Shown here: positions 41,320 through 49,003 of the stretch, piece after piece
Layout: every line of letters starts with the position of its first letter
How positions within the stretch are numbered: position 1 is the first letter of the stretch
Source of the DNA: a virus
Virus record (IMG/VR): IMGVR_UViG_3300042878_002960
Location: 1-61,868 of that record
Length of the DNA stretch: 61,868 bases
Reading direction: 5' to 3' (one strand)
Notes under the pieces: model-generated
Seen by the model: only the letters and a program-made list of their open reading frames with translations
Database searches by the model: none
Told to the model about the DNA's origin: nothing
Made by a program: the position numbers and the translations under genes

Positions 41320-41327
41320 TATATATT
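41320..41327 (-). promoter_or_regulatory. Late-type promoter box, leaderless start
   Basis: AATATATA on the minus strand, 4 nt before the ATG at 41315, inside the terminator-proximal region. Confidence 0.6.
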
Positions 41328-41333
41328 AAATAA

Positions 41334-41362
41334 AAAACCCATCAAAATATTTGATGGGTTTT
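41334..41362. terminator. Terminator
   Basis: Stem AAAACCCATCAAA/TTTGATGGGTTTT with loop AT, downstream of the minus-strand gene ending at 41385. Confidence 0.85.
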
Positions 41363-41384
41363 AATTCTTTGAATATTTTATAGA

Positions 41385-42026
41385 TTAAAGAGGTAATTCT
41401 TCTTCACCTTCTTCTTTTTCTTCTTCACCTTCTTCTTTTTCTTCTTCTTCACCTTGTGCTGGTTGAGCTTGTCCTTGTGCTGGTTGAGCTTGTCCTTGTG
41501 CTGGTTGAGCTTCTTCTCCTTGTGCTGGAGCTTCTTGAGCCTGACCTTGAGCAGGTTGAGCTTGTGCTTGAGGTTCTTCAAATTCACCTTGTGCTGGAGC
41601 TTCTTGAGCTTGTGCTTGAGGAGCTTCTTGAGTTTGAGCTGGTTGAGCTTGTGCCTGAGGAGCTTCTTGAGTTTGAGCTTGAGGTTGAGCCTCTACTTGA
41701 ACTTGAGGTTGAGCCTGAGGTTGTGTTTGAGTTTGTGATTGACCACCACCCATTAAAGCACCACCAGGAATTTTCTCAACATCTAAGTTATCCATATTAA
41801 TAAACTTTACAATTTCTTCAGCAATATCAACATCACCAAAGAACGTGCGTAGGTTTTTACCTGTAGTGTCTTTTACTTTTTTCACATAAGCATTGATTAA
41901 AGATTGAGGAATATCAATCATTGTCTTTACTTTGTAAATATCGTTTACTTGAAGAACCGATTCTTTAATGATTTCTTCTCTGTTCTTTTTAATACGATAG
42001 TTTTCATATGTTCTGATATGCTTCAT
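41385..42026 (-). CDS. Head-associated protein with Gln/Ala/Glu-rich repeats
   Basis: 213 residues. It starts MKHIRTYENYRIKKNREE, part of the shared N-terminal signature. Residues about 30-90 form a small helical domain (MIDIPQSLINAYVKKVKDTT). The rest is low-complexity, made of PAQGQAQ, EAPAQGE and QAQPQ units and an acidic tail of Glu and Lys. Family not recognised. The repeats may be expanded by slippage. It is separated from the spanin-like pair by a TTAATATATA promoter region. Confidence 0.65.
   Translation of the reverse strand: MKHIRTYENYRIKKNREEIIKESVLQVNDIYKVKTMIDIPQSLINAYVKKVKDTTGKNLRTFFGDVDIAEEIVKFINMDNLDVEKIPGGALMGGGQSQTQTQPQAQPQVQVEAQPQAQTQEAPQAQAQPAQTQEAPQAQAQEAPAQGEFEEPQAQAQPAQGQAQEAPAQGEEAQPAQGQAQPAQGQAQPAQGEEEEKEEGEEEKEEGEEELPL
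41400..41740. repeat. Low-complexity coding repeats (Gln/Ala/Pro/Glu)
   Basis: Imperfect 18- to 24-bp repeats with the core TTGTGCTGGTTGAGC on the plus strand, coding for PAQGQAQ-like units in the minus-strand gene. Confidence 0.8.
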
Positions 42027-42085
42027 TTGTATTTGAATATTTTTTATAGATTATATATTAAACTAAAAAACTCATTTTTTATCAA

Positions 42086-42601
42086 TTAGTGTACTAGTAA
42101 TAAACCGAGTACTAAACCAATAATAGCGACACCTCCACCGATACCACCAAAGACCATTTTAGTTTTCATTTTTCTTATTTGTAGATTCTTTTCATCAATA
42201 ACTTGTTGTCTATTATCAACTTGTTCTTCTAAAATAAGAATCTTTTTAAGATAAGCAGCAACTTCACCTTGTAATGATTTAATTTGTTGGTCTTTATTAT
42301 TCAAAGACTCTTTTAATTTAGCAATTTCCAATTTTTGAGAAGCAATTACTTGTTCTTTATCATTGATAACTCTAACACAAACTGAATCATATTGACCAAT
42401 TTGAGTACTTTGTTTTTCTAAAAGAGCCAATAAGTCAGTACCATTATCAAGTGACTGAGCTTGTTCAATAGTCATTACAATAACTTGTTGACCATTTGAA
42501 TCTGTTTCAAATTTAGGGTAATCTATTTTAGCCTGTGAGTATTGTGAGTAAGCACTTAAACTCAACACTAAACCAACTATAAGTGATAAAAACTTTTTCA
42601 T
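42086..42601 (-). CDS. Exported coiled-coil protein with C-terminal membrane anchor
   Basis: 171 residues. Signal peptide at 1-20 (MKKFLSLIVGLVLSLSAYSQ, typical Bacteroidota type ending in SQ), a long coiled coil (about 75-145), then a C-terminal hydrophobic segment (about 150-170) rich in Gly. It follows, after 1 nt, a membrane-anchored coiled-coil protein. Such pairs resemble Rz/Rz1 spanins that fuse the two envelope membranes during lysis. The lipobox Cys of a typical outer-membrane spanin is lacking. Spanin is the best guess. Confidence 0.5.
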   Translation of the reverse strand: MKKFLSLIVGLVLSLSAYSQYSQAKIDYPKFETDSNGQQVIVMTIEQAQSLDNGTDLLALLEKQSTQIGQYDSVCVRVINDKEQVIASQKLEIAKLKESLNNKDQQIKSLQGEVAAYLKKILILEEQVDNRQQVIDEKNLQIRKMKTKMVFGGIGGGVAIIGLVLGLLLVH

Positions 42602-42602
42602 A

Positions 42603-43019
42603 TTAATGTTTTGTTTTATTTTTTAATGATTCTAAAAGAGCATCTCCTGTTCTATTAGGAGGATGATTCTTAATCTCTTCAATCTTATGTTGAGTTTCAG
42701 CTAAATCACTTCTCAACTTATTCAAGTTAGCTTTAGACTTGTTAGCCTCAGCTTCTGCCTTTCTAGTTAAAGCCTCTTGTTTAGTTATTTCAGCTTGTAA
42801 TTTAATGTCTAATTGTCTAAGACTATCAGATTTTGCTCTCCAAGTGGTGATTTCTAAATCAACAGCTTTCTTTTGAGCTTCTAATTCTTTGAATTGTTGC
42901 TCTAGTTGTTTAACTCTTTCTTTTGATGCTTTATCACCTGAGAAGAACCACTTAAAACCAAATAAAAGTGTCAGTCCAAGTAAGATTAATATCAAAATTG
43001 ATTTAATATCCAATTTCAT
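42603..43019 (-). CDS. Membrane-anchored coiled-coil protein (inner spanin-like)
   Basis: 138 residues. One N-terminal membrane span (about 7-24), then a long charged coiled coil (RVKQLEQQFKELEAQKKAVD to ETQHKIEEI) and a short C-terminal tail with Pro and Lys. This is the plan of the inner-membrane spanin Rz. It is translated just before the exported coiled-coil protein, a pairing usual for spanins. No holin or endolysin is seen nearby. Confidence 0.5.
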   Translation of the reverse strand: MKLDIKSILILILLGLTLLFGFKWFFSGDKASKERVKQLEQQFKELEAQKKAVDLEITTWRAKSDSLRQLDIKLQAEITKQEALTRKAEAEANKSKANLNKLRSDLAETQHKIEEIKNHPPNRTGDALLESLKNKTKH

Positions 43020-43066
43020 AAAAACTTATTATTTTTGGAATTATATATTATTTTACCAAACCGACC

Positions 43067-43097
43067 TTTTATTTTTGAGAAATTTTATATATATTTG
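43067..43097 (+). promoter_or_regulatory. Host-type promoter (near consensus)
   Basis: TTTT (43067-43070), 19 nt, TATATTTG (43090-43097), 17 nt before the HAD gene ATG at 43115. The upstream box differs at one base from TTTG. Confidence 0.45.
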
Positions 43098-43114
43098 TAA
43101 ATATTTAAAAAACT

Positions 43115-43633
43115 ATGACGTATAAAAGACTAATATCTTTCGATTTTGATGACACTTTATTCCATACACCAAAACCTGAAGAAGGCGAAAAAATCTGGAA
43201 GGAAAAAACAGGAACAGATTGGCCATATAGTGGTTGGTGGGGTCGTCCAGAAAGTATTGATCCTGAAATATTTAACATTCCATTGAATCAATGGGTTTAT
43301 AAAAAATATTTAGAAGCCGTATCTGATCCAGAAAACTATGTTATATTAGCAACTGGTCGTCTTAAAAAGAAAGAAGGTATGTCTAGTCATATTCAAACTA
43401 TTTTAAATCAACATAACCTATCATTTGATGAAATTCATTTAAACTGGGGCGGTGATACATACCACTTCAAAACTAAATTATTTGAAGAAAAAATTGAAGA
43501 ACTTGGCGTTCATGAATTTGTTATGTATGATGATAGACAAGAACACTTAGTTAAATTTGAAGAATGGGCGGAAGAACATCACGTTCAAGTTACAGTAGTT
43601 GATGTTGTAAACAAAAAAGAAACTATTTTCTAA
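43115..43633 (+). CDS. HAD-family phosphatase-like protein (SAK-HAD type)
   Basis: 172 residues. ISFDFDDTLFHTPKP is the HAD motif with nucleophile Asp, VILATGR is motif II with Thr, and EFVMYDDRQEHL is motif IV with the acidic pair. TDWPYSGWWGRPES and LNWGGDTYHFKT are typical of the HAD domain described in Swiss Army Knife RNA repair proteins, so a 3'-phosphate or RNA-end phosphatase role is plausible. It is followed by ClpS in the same direction. Confidence 0.75.
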   Translation: MTYKRLISFDFDDTLFHTPKPEEGEKIWKEKTGTDWPYSGWWGRPESIDPEIFNIPLNQWVYKKYLEAVSDPENYVILATGRLKKKEGMSSHIQTILNQHNLSFDEIHLNWGGDTYHFKTKLFEEKIEELGVHEFVMYDDRQEHLVKFEEWAEEHHVQVTVVDVVNKKETIF

Positions 43634-43636
43634 AAT

Positions 43637-43644
43637 AATATATA
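43637..43644 (+). promoter_or_regulatory. Late-type promoter box before clpS
   Basis: AATATATA located 11 nt before the clpS ATG at 43656, 3 nt after the stop of the HAD gene. Confidence 0.5.
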
Positions 43645-43655
43645 ATATTCAATTT

Positions 43656-43940
43656 ATGGCAACAATTACAAAAAAGAAAACATCTTCTAAAGTAGAAGAA
43701 ATTTTATCTAAACCATACAAACTGGTTTTACACAATGATGATCACAATACATTTGAGTGGGTTATTACTTGTCTTATGAAGATATGTAAGCATGAAACCG
43801 AACAAGCTACTCAATGCGCTCATATTGTTCACTACAATGGAAAGTGTGATGTTAAATACGGAGATATTGAAACAATAGCAACTATGAAAGATAAACTCAG
43901 AAGTGCTGGACTAAGTGCTACGATGGAGGCAAACAACTAA
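43656..43940 (+). CDS. clpS: ClpS, adaptor of the ClpAP/ClpCP protease
   Basis: 94 residues, near the 106 of E. coli ClpS. PYKLVLHNDDHNTFEWVITC is the ClpS core: NDD and the following Thr and Phe hold the N-degron alpha-amino group. ATQCAHIVHYNGKCDV has the conserved His, and EIATMKDKLRSAGL gives the last helix, with the usual A-x-x-K and LxxxGL. It delivers proteins with Leu, Phe, Tyr or Trp at the N-terminus to Clp protease and changes its choice of substrates, in E. coli including ssrA-tagged ones. Its stop overlaps the start of a 30-residue gene. Confidence 0.93.
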   Translation: MATITKKKTSSKVEEILSKPYKLVLHNDDHNTFEWVITCLMKICKHETEQATQCAHIVHYNGKCDVKYGDIETIATMKDKLRSAGLSATMEANN

Positions 43941-44032
43941 TGAAATACCTTAAAAATATTTGGAACTATCTAGCAGAAATACAAAAATATGTTGATGAAG
44001 TTCAGAATAGACAAATCTTTGGAAAATTCTAA
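43940..44032 (+). CDS. 30-residue protein overlapping clpS
   Basis: MKYLKNIWNYLAEIQKYVDE..., a short amphipathic helix with many aromatic residues. The ATG shares one base with the clpS stop (TAATG) and the frame ends right at a terminator, which argues for translation coupled to clpS. It could be a partner or modulator of ClpS, or a membrane-active peptide; function unknown. Confidence 0.5.
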   Translation: MKYLKNIWNYLAEIQKYVDEVQNRQIFGKF

Positions 44033-44058
44033 GACATACTTTTAGTATGTCTTTTTTT
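44031..44058. terminator. Terminator between clpS and terminase
   Basis: Stem AAGACATACT/AGTATGTCTT with loop TTT and T tract between convergent genes. Confidence 0.85.
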
Positions 44059-46204
44059 ATTTACCAAACCAGTTAGTTCCATTCCCACCAAAGCCATTAT
44101 TATTAGCTTTATACCTATTCATTTGTTGTCTTCTTATTTTCAAAACTTGACCATAATCAACACCCTCAACATAATCTATTCCTTTTAGTGTCTCTCTAAC
44201 ATAGTTCATATACTCTTTATCAACAAACTTACTAGACCACTCTTCAATCATTTCAGAAAAATCGTGTCTACTAAAAACAGTTGTAGCATTTACGATAGTC
44301 ATAACAGTATCATCATGACCAACGTCTGCCGCATATCTTGTGTTACCGGCTGATGTAGTATGTTTAACAAATGTTGTGATTTCTCTAATATTATCTTCAT
44401 TAGTAATAACGAATCCTTTAGTTTGCATGAGATCCTGATAATCTTTAACCATGAGATTTTTATTTTCTCCTACCTTTAACCCCACCTTTTCTTCAGTAGC
44501 ATCGGCTCTATGTTTATATCTAACAAATACAGAAGAGCCATAATTATTATTACCATCAAAAACGTGAGGCAGCTCAGCAAATAAAGTATTACCATAGTTA
44601 TTCAACTCGACAACTACTTTACAGTTATCAGGATTTAAGTATTCAAATACAATCATATAAAGTAATTCGGCTAACTGCTTAACAGAAATATAATTGTTTC
44701 TATAAATACCTATTTGCTCTAATCTAAAGAAATCAACTATTGATTTATATGATGGTTTTTGTAATTCTGTTAAATCTTTTGGTTTCTCAGAAACTCTAAA
44801 TATGTTTATAATAGAATAATCTTGTCCAAGTCCCTCTGATATATCGACAGATATTACAATCTTATAATCTTTCCTCATTAATGGTATAAAAACATTATCA
44901 TCCTCAACCCATTTTAAATCAGTATAACTAAATTTTAGTTTTTTATCAAACTCGAATATAGGCTCATGTACATAATGTTTTTTATTTTTCAATAACTCAT
45001 CAATAATTGCCTCATTCAATAATGATTTAGAAGCATTAATAAATCTTAAACCATACTCTTGGTTGAAGGCATCCTCACCACCAATATCTTTTATAGCTTC
45101 TTCTTTCCAAGTTGTAACCTCAGCAATAGCCATAATAGGAACTTCAAAACCATTCTTATCAATAAATGTTAATTTCTTAACATCTTCATCTGTACATTTA
45201 TCATCATTAAAGATATTAATCACATCTTTGAGTAAGTCCATATTATATTCCATAAAGACTTTTGTCTGACTACCCCACTTCTGATTAACTAAATCAAATA
45301 TCTCTTCTTTAGTTACACCATATTCATAAATTTTATGCGGATTTAGTCTAATGTAAGTAACAAAACGACCCGGCACCTGATACCAATAAACTCTCATTGG
45401 TTTATAGTTATTCTTCATTGGATCGCCCTCAGGTCTTTCAGCATCTGTTAATAACCTATGGAATAGGTTCATACCATTTGGAGTAGAAGTGATGATAATC
45501 TTTGAATTTTGAACAGCAGCAGTTGTCGGAAAAGCAGCAGTATAGTATGGTTCAATAATATTTGAAGGAATGTGAGCAAACTCATCTAAGTAAAGTACGT
45601 CAATAGTAAAACCGATTGCTGGAGTCTTTGTTCTAGCTGATGTTTTAATTCTACAACCATTCTCAAATGTTAACGACTTCTGATTCCAAGTTTTAATACC
45701 TGGTTTTAAGAAAAATGGTAGTAAAGAGTAAATAGATTTGATTTTATCAACAATCTCAACAGCCGTATCGCCTTTGTTAGCAACAATCATTATATTCTTA
45801 TCATTATCAAATAATATCTTGTGTAACATGAAAATAGAAGATGAGATTGTTTTACCAACCTGACGAGATGCCATTAAGATACTAAATCTATTATTAACAA
45901 AACTATCAAGCATCTCTTTTTGGTAATCTCTTAACTTAATAGAGCCAATAGAACCATCTTCTCGTTTTACTTTACAATATTTTTCCACAAAATAATGAAC
46001 ATCTAAGGCACATCTAACATACTCTTGTTGTTCATCAGCAGTCATCCTAAATGAAACACCGGCTCTTCTCAAGCCTACTTCACTCTTTAACCAAGGATTT
46101 TGATATCGTTTAACGACTATACCATCATTAATCTTATCAGTTGCCTCTTCTACTAGTTTGGTTGTAAAAACCATTTGTCTTTCTTGTTGTGGAGCAAATG
46201 CCAT
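44057..46204 (-). CDS. 17: Terminase large subunit, gp17-like
   Basis: 715 residues (T4 gp17 is 610). It is the motor that packages DNA and the nuclease that cuts concatemers. LMASRQVGKTISS (about residue 112) is Walker A, DVLYLDEFAHIP (about 205) is Walker B and catalytic Glu, IITSTPNG is the coupling motif. The nuclease domain shows VISVDISEGLGQDYS (about 450) with the metal Asp, VVVELNNYGN and a late Asp in ADVGHDDTVM. It shares a short divergent promoter region with the gp16-like gene. Confidence 0.95.
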   Translation of the reverse strand: MAFAPQQERQMVFTTKLVEEATDKINDGIVVKRYQNPWLKSEVGLRRAGVSFRMTADEQQEYVRCALDVHYFVEKYCKVKREDGSIGSIKLRDYQKEMLDSFVNNRFSILMASRQVGKTISSSIFMLHKILFDNDKNIMIVANKGDTAVEIVDKIKSIYSLLPFFLKPGIKTWNQKSLTFENGCRIKTSARTKTPAIGFTIDVLYLDEFAHIPSNIIEPYYTAAFPTTAAVQNSKIIITSTPNGMNLFHRLLTDAERPEGDPMKNNYKPMRVYWYQVPGRFVTYIRLNPHKIYEYGVTKEEIFDLVNQKWGSQTKVFMEYNMDLLKDVINIFNDDKCTDEDVKKLTFIDKNGFEVPIMAIAEVTTWKEEAIKDIGGEDAFNQEYGLRFINASKSLLNEAIIDELLKNKKHYVHEPIFEFDKKLKFSYTDLKWVEDDNVFIPLMRKDYKIVISVDISEGLGQDYSIINIFRVSEKPKDLTELQKPSYKSIVDFFRLEQIGIYRNNYISVKQLAELLYMIVFEYLNPDNCKVVVELNNYGNTLFAELPHVFDGNNNYGSSVFVRYKHRADATEEKVGLKVGENKNLMVKDYQDLMQTKGFVITNEDNIREITTFVKHTTSAGNTRYAADVGHDDTVMTIVNATTVFSRHDFSEMIEEWSSKFVDKEYMNYVRETLKGIDYVEGVDYGQVLKIRRQQMNRYKANNNGFGGNGTNWFGK

Positions 46205-46253
46205 ATTTTAGGAAAAGATATTTTTTAATATATATTGTAAAAAACCGCCTTCT

Positions 46254-46892
46254 ATGTCAAAAACAGAGAACGAAAGAAATAGAATCAAAGATGAATTCGA
46301 TGAAATCCAATCGGAAAGTGGCGAATTTGATATAAGTAAACACCTTGCTAGACCTGAGGATTTACCAGATTTAGGTGAAATAGAAATATATGATTATGAT
46401 TCAGACATGACAGTTGCTAGCCAACAGTCTATGGAAGTATTAGAATCACTTATTGATTTATATTTAAGTGATGTACCTCAATTAAAAGAACATCCTTATA
46501 TAAGAAATAAAATGAGAGAAGATGCTAAAGTTTATGCTGAAACAATCTTCTTATCAAAAATGACTAGAAAGAACTTCTTATCACAGTTAAGACAAGTTGA
46601 TAATGGAGATAATTCTGCTAGAATGCATGAAGTTGTCAATCAAACAATTGGTCAAATTAGAGAAAACTCTAAATTCTCATCCACACAAAGAACTGAACTT
46701 GAGAAATTTTATAAAGGACTAAGAAAAGATTTAGGTCTTAATGAAATTGAGAATCCAGAAGTTATTAAAGCTCAAAATATAGCGGCTGAAGAATCGGCTG
46801 GTGAGTCAATAGGTGGTGGAGAAATAATGGATAATAGAAAGCTTAATGATTTAATTAAGAATGCTATGATTAGTAAAGAGAAAGATAAATAA
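46254..46892 (+). CDS. 16: Terminase small subunit, gp16-like (probable)
   Basis: 212 residues. EDLPDLGEIEIYDYDSDM near residue 35 resembles the T4 gp16 start with DLPGIDGEEIKVYE. The middle is long-helical (MREDAKVYAETIFLSK, then VVNQTIGQIRENSKF), as expected for the oligomeric coiled-coil core, and the C-terminus is polar. It is divergent from the large subunit with 49 nt between, so the genes are near but not in the T4 order. Moderate confidence. Confidence 0.65.
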   Translation: MSKTENERNRIKDEFDEIQSESGEFDISKHLARPEDLPDLGEIEIYDYDSDMTVASQQSMEVLESLIDLYLSDVPQLKEHPYIRNKMREDAKVYAETIFLSKMTRKNFLSQLRQVDNGDNSARMHEVVNQTIGQIRENSKFSSTQRTELEKFYKGLRKDLGLNEIENPEVIKAQNIAAEESAGESIGGGEIMDNRKLNDLIKNAMISKEKDK

Positions 46893-47738
46893 TTATCTCC
46901 ATTTAAAACTTTCAAACACTGTTATTAAATTACTAAATTGAATATCTACTTTTGTAGTTACAAATCTATTTACTTTATTACCAGTTATTAAATTAACATA
47001 TAATGTGTATTTTTTAGATTTCAAATCTTCTTTAATAATTTCTTTTAATTTATTATCAGTGTTTGATAACAAAACAGTTAAAAGTTTATTAGATTCTTTT
47101 GCTAGTTTAATAACATTTTCTTCATCATCATAGAAGAATAATTCATCATATTGACCTAACTTTTCTTCAGTAAACTTATCACCTTCAGTTTTAAGACCAA
47201 CTATATGTTGTAATAATAATCTAACTTTCTTATGAGAAATATCATCAGATACTTTATTATAGAATGTTTCTGATATAAAATAGAACTTTTTAATAATTAG
47301 ACCATTTTCTTTTAATTTATCTTCTATTTTAGATATCATTAACTCATAGTTTCTCTTAGTATTCTTTGAGCATATTACATAAATATCATCATCTGTATTT
47401 TTCAAATGTAAAATATTTTCTAAATTAATATCATAATCTAAATTTTCAATTAATTCTTTATTCATAAACTCTTGTAAAGAAAAAGCTAAATTAGAAATAT
47501 CGGCTCTGTGATTTTTAGCTTTAATTTTTATCTTCTCAAATAAATCTGTTGGTAACCAATAAGTGTGTCCACTAAAATTTATAGAGTTTCCTTGGCTTTT
47601 ATAAATACCTTTTTTAATTAAATTAAAATCACTTTGTGATATTTTCATAATAGGTATATTTGGAATAGTCTTATCCACTAACCAAACTTTATTATCAGTT
47701 GTCAATATTGTATCTAAGTCAAAAAAGTGTGCTTTCAT
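46893..47738 (-). CDS. HAD-like protein with C-terminal FESF motif
   Basis: 281 residues. MKAHFFDLDTIL resembles HAD motif I, DDIYVICSKN motif II, and LFFYDDEENVIKLAKESN motif IV, so a HAD-type phosphohydrolase fold is likely, though motif I has D-L-D-T. The protein ends LITVFESFKWR, similar to the KTFES signature found at other termini here. It overlaps the upstream zinc-ribbon gene by 1 nt. Function unknown. Confidence 0.5.
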   Translation of the reverse strand: MKAHFFDLDTILTTDNKVWLVDKTIPNIPIMKISQSDFNLIKKGIYKSQGNSINFSGHTYWLPTDLFEKIKIKAKNHRADISNLAFSLQEFMNKELIENLDYDINLENILHLKNTDDDIYVICSKNTKRNYELMISKIEDKLKENGLIIKKFYFISETFYNKVSDDISHKKVRLLLQHIVGLKTEGDKFTEEKLGQYDELFFYDDEENVIKLAKESNKLLTVLLSNTDNKLKEIIKEDLKSKKYTLYVNLITGNKVNRFVTTKVDIQFSNLITVFESFKWR

Positions 47739-48019
47739 TATAATTTATAATTTGTTACTTTATATTTAAGTTGATGAGGCATGCCATCAAATCTACTACC
47801 TTCATATTCTTTATCTTTCCACTCAACACCACCACTTAGTTCACTATCAAAGCTTCTACACTTTGGACATTGACTTGGTGGAGTTTTTTGAACTTCACTT
47901 AAAACATCATTTATTTTAGATGTTCTGATATCACTTTTTACTTCTACCATATCTGACTCTGTATAATAGAAATGTCCTTTACACCAAGGATTTCTACAAA
48001 CTGTTTTCATTTGTTCCAT
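47738..48019 (-). CDS. Small zinc-ribbon protein
   Basis: 93 residues. CRNPWCKGHFYY and PPSQCPKCRSFDS give two C-x2/4-C pairs that can bind one zinc. Between them is a charged helix with VKSDIRTSKINDVLSEVQ. It could bind nucleic acid. The start is fixed by an AATATATA box 4 nt before the ATG at 48019. Confidence 0.65.
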   Translation of the reverse strand: MEQMKTVCRNPWCKGHFYYTESDMVEVKSDIRTSKINDVLSEVQKTPPSQCPKCRSFDSELSGGVEWKDKEYEGSRFDGMPHQLKYKVTNYKL

Positions 48020-48023
48020 AAAG

Positions 48024-48031
48024 TATATATT
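48024..48031 (-). promoter_or_regulatory. Late-type promoter box, leaderless start
   Basis: AATATATA on the minus strand, 4 nt before the ATG of the zinc-ribbon gene at 48019. Confidence 0.6.
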
Positions 48032-48088
48032 AAATAAAAAATCCCATCATTTCTGACAGGATTTCTTAAATATATATTTTTCTATTTT

Positions 48089-48559
48089 TTATACTCTTAC
48101 CATATTTTTACTTATTGCGAAATTATATAGTGTTGGTAGATTTAGGTATTTCATAAATGCGTTTCTTACGTCTAATAATGTTTTTGATTTTTTAACTAAA
48201 TTTACTATAAGAAAACCAAACTCTTCTTGAAACTCTAAGTAACAATCACACCAAGGTCTATTATAATGGTCTAATGTGTTCCATTCTTTATATCCACCAG
48301 ATAACCAGTATAGTGATTTTTCTGGGGTTATGTTTTCATATATCATTTTTTTATCAATTGTCGTGTTCCAAATAGGGTCGTTCCAGTCAATTTTTCTCAT
48401 TAGAATTGAAACTGCTTCAGCTACGTCTGATGTCATTTCTGGTCCGATTTCAAAGAAGTAATCATTTCCTTCTTTAGTAACCCTTAACTCTCTTTGATTC
48501 AAAATTTCCTTCTCTTGTTGTTTTTCAAGAGTAATTCTTTTTCTCTTCATAGTAATCAT
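48089..48559 (-). CDS. Hypothetical protein
   Basis: 156 residues, family unknown. Basic N-terminus, a central PIWNTTIDKKMIYENITPEK and Trp/Tyr-rich YWLSGGYKEWNTLDHY, then a helical end. ATG codons at 48559 and 48550 are both possible. It follows the WxNG-repeat protein with 9 nt between on the same strand. Confidence 0.5.
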   Translation of the reverse strand: MITMKRKRITLEKQQEKEILNQRELRVTKEGNDYFFEIGPEMTSDVAEAVSILMRKIDWNDPIWNTTIDKKMIYENITPEKSLYWLSGGYKEWNTLDHYNRPWCDCYLEFQEEFGFLIVNLVKKSKTLLDVRNAFMKYLNLPTLYNFAISKNMVRV

Positions 48560-48568
48560 GTTAATTTT

Positions 48569-48862
48569 TTATATCTGTGTAAGATTAATACCACTGCGCC
48601 ATTTACCACCGAAATTGCCGTTTTCCCATATACCATTTTCCCAGTTTCCATAGAAGCTACCATCTTTAAAAATACCATAGTACCAATCTCCTGTGTAGAA
48701 ACTGCCATTTTTCCATATAAGTGTGTTGTTTTTTATTTCTAACTGAGCGTTCTCAATCTCTGAGTCAATAAGCCAGTAGAATTTCTCTTTAACGAGAATA
48801 TCGTTGATTTCATTAGCACTTGTGTAAGTCTTACCACGATAATTTAGTTCTGAATATCTCAT
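48569..48862 (-). CDS. MORN-like repeat protein
   Basis: 97 residues. The second half has repeats of the form W-x-N-G or G-x-F-x-x-G (WKNGSFYTGDW, WENGIWENGNFGGKW), a beta-hairpin pattern like MORN repeats or adhesion-type repeats. Function unknown; a protein-binding or surface role is possible. Confidence 0.5.
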   Translation of the reverse strand: MRYSELNYRGKTYTSANEINDILVKEKFYWLIDSEIENAQLEIKNNTLIWKNGSFYTGDWYYGIFKDGSFYGNWENGIWENGNFGGKWRSGINLTQI

Positions 48863-48974
48863 AATAAAATATGAATTTGTATGTCTTATATATTCTAATT
48901 TTTTATTATCAAATCGACAATCGTGGATTTTATTAAAATTTCAAAGGTGGGTAAAAAAAAATATATTTTAAAAT

Positions 48975-49003
48975 AAAAAAACCGGACATATGCCCGGTTT
49001 TTT
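48975..49003. terminator. Terminator
   Basis: Stem ACCGG/CCGGT extended by A/T pairs with loop ACATATGC, then T tract; downstream of the minus-strand gene ending at 49030. Confidence 0.8.

Noticed and set aside
41454-41800. Two plus-strand Leu/Val/Glu-rich frames over the Gln/Ala repeat region
   Set aside because: Antisense shadows of the low-complexity minus-strand gene; no promoter or start context.
48030-48065. Hairpin AAATCC/GGATTT as a terminator
   Set aside because: The stem is short with a 14-nt loop and a broken T tract; too weak to call.
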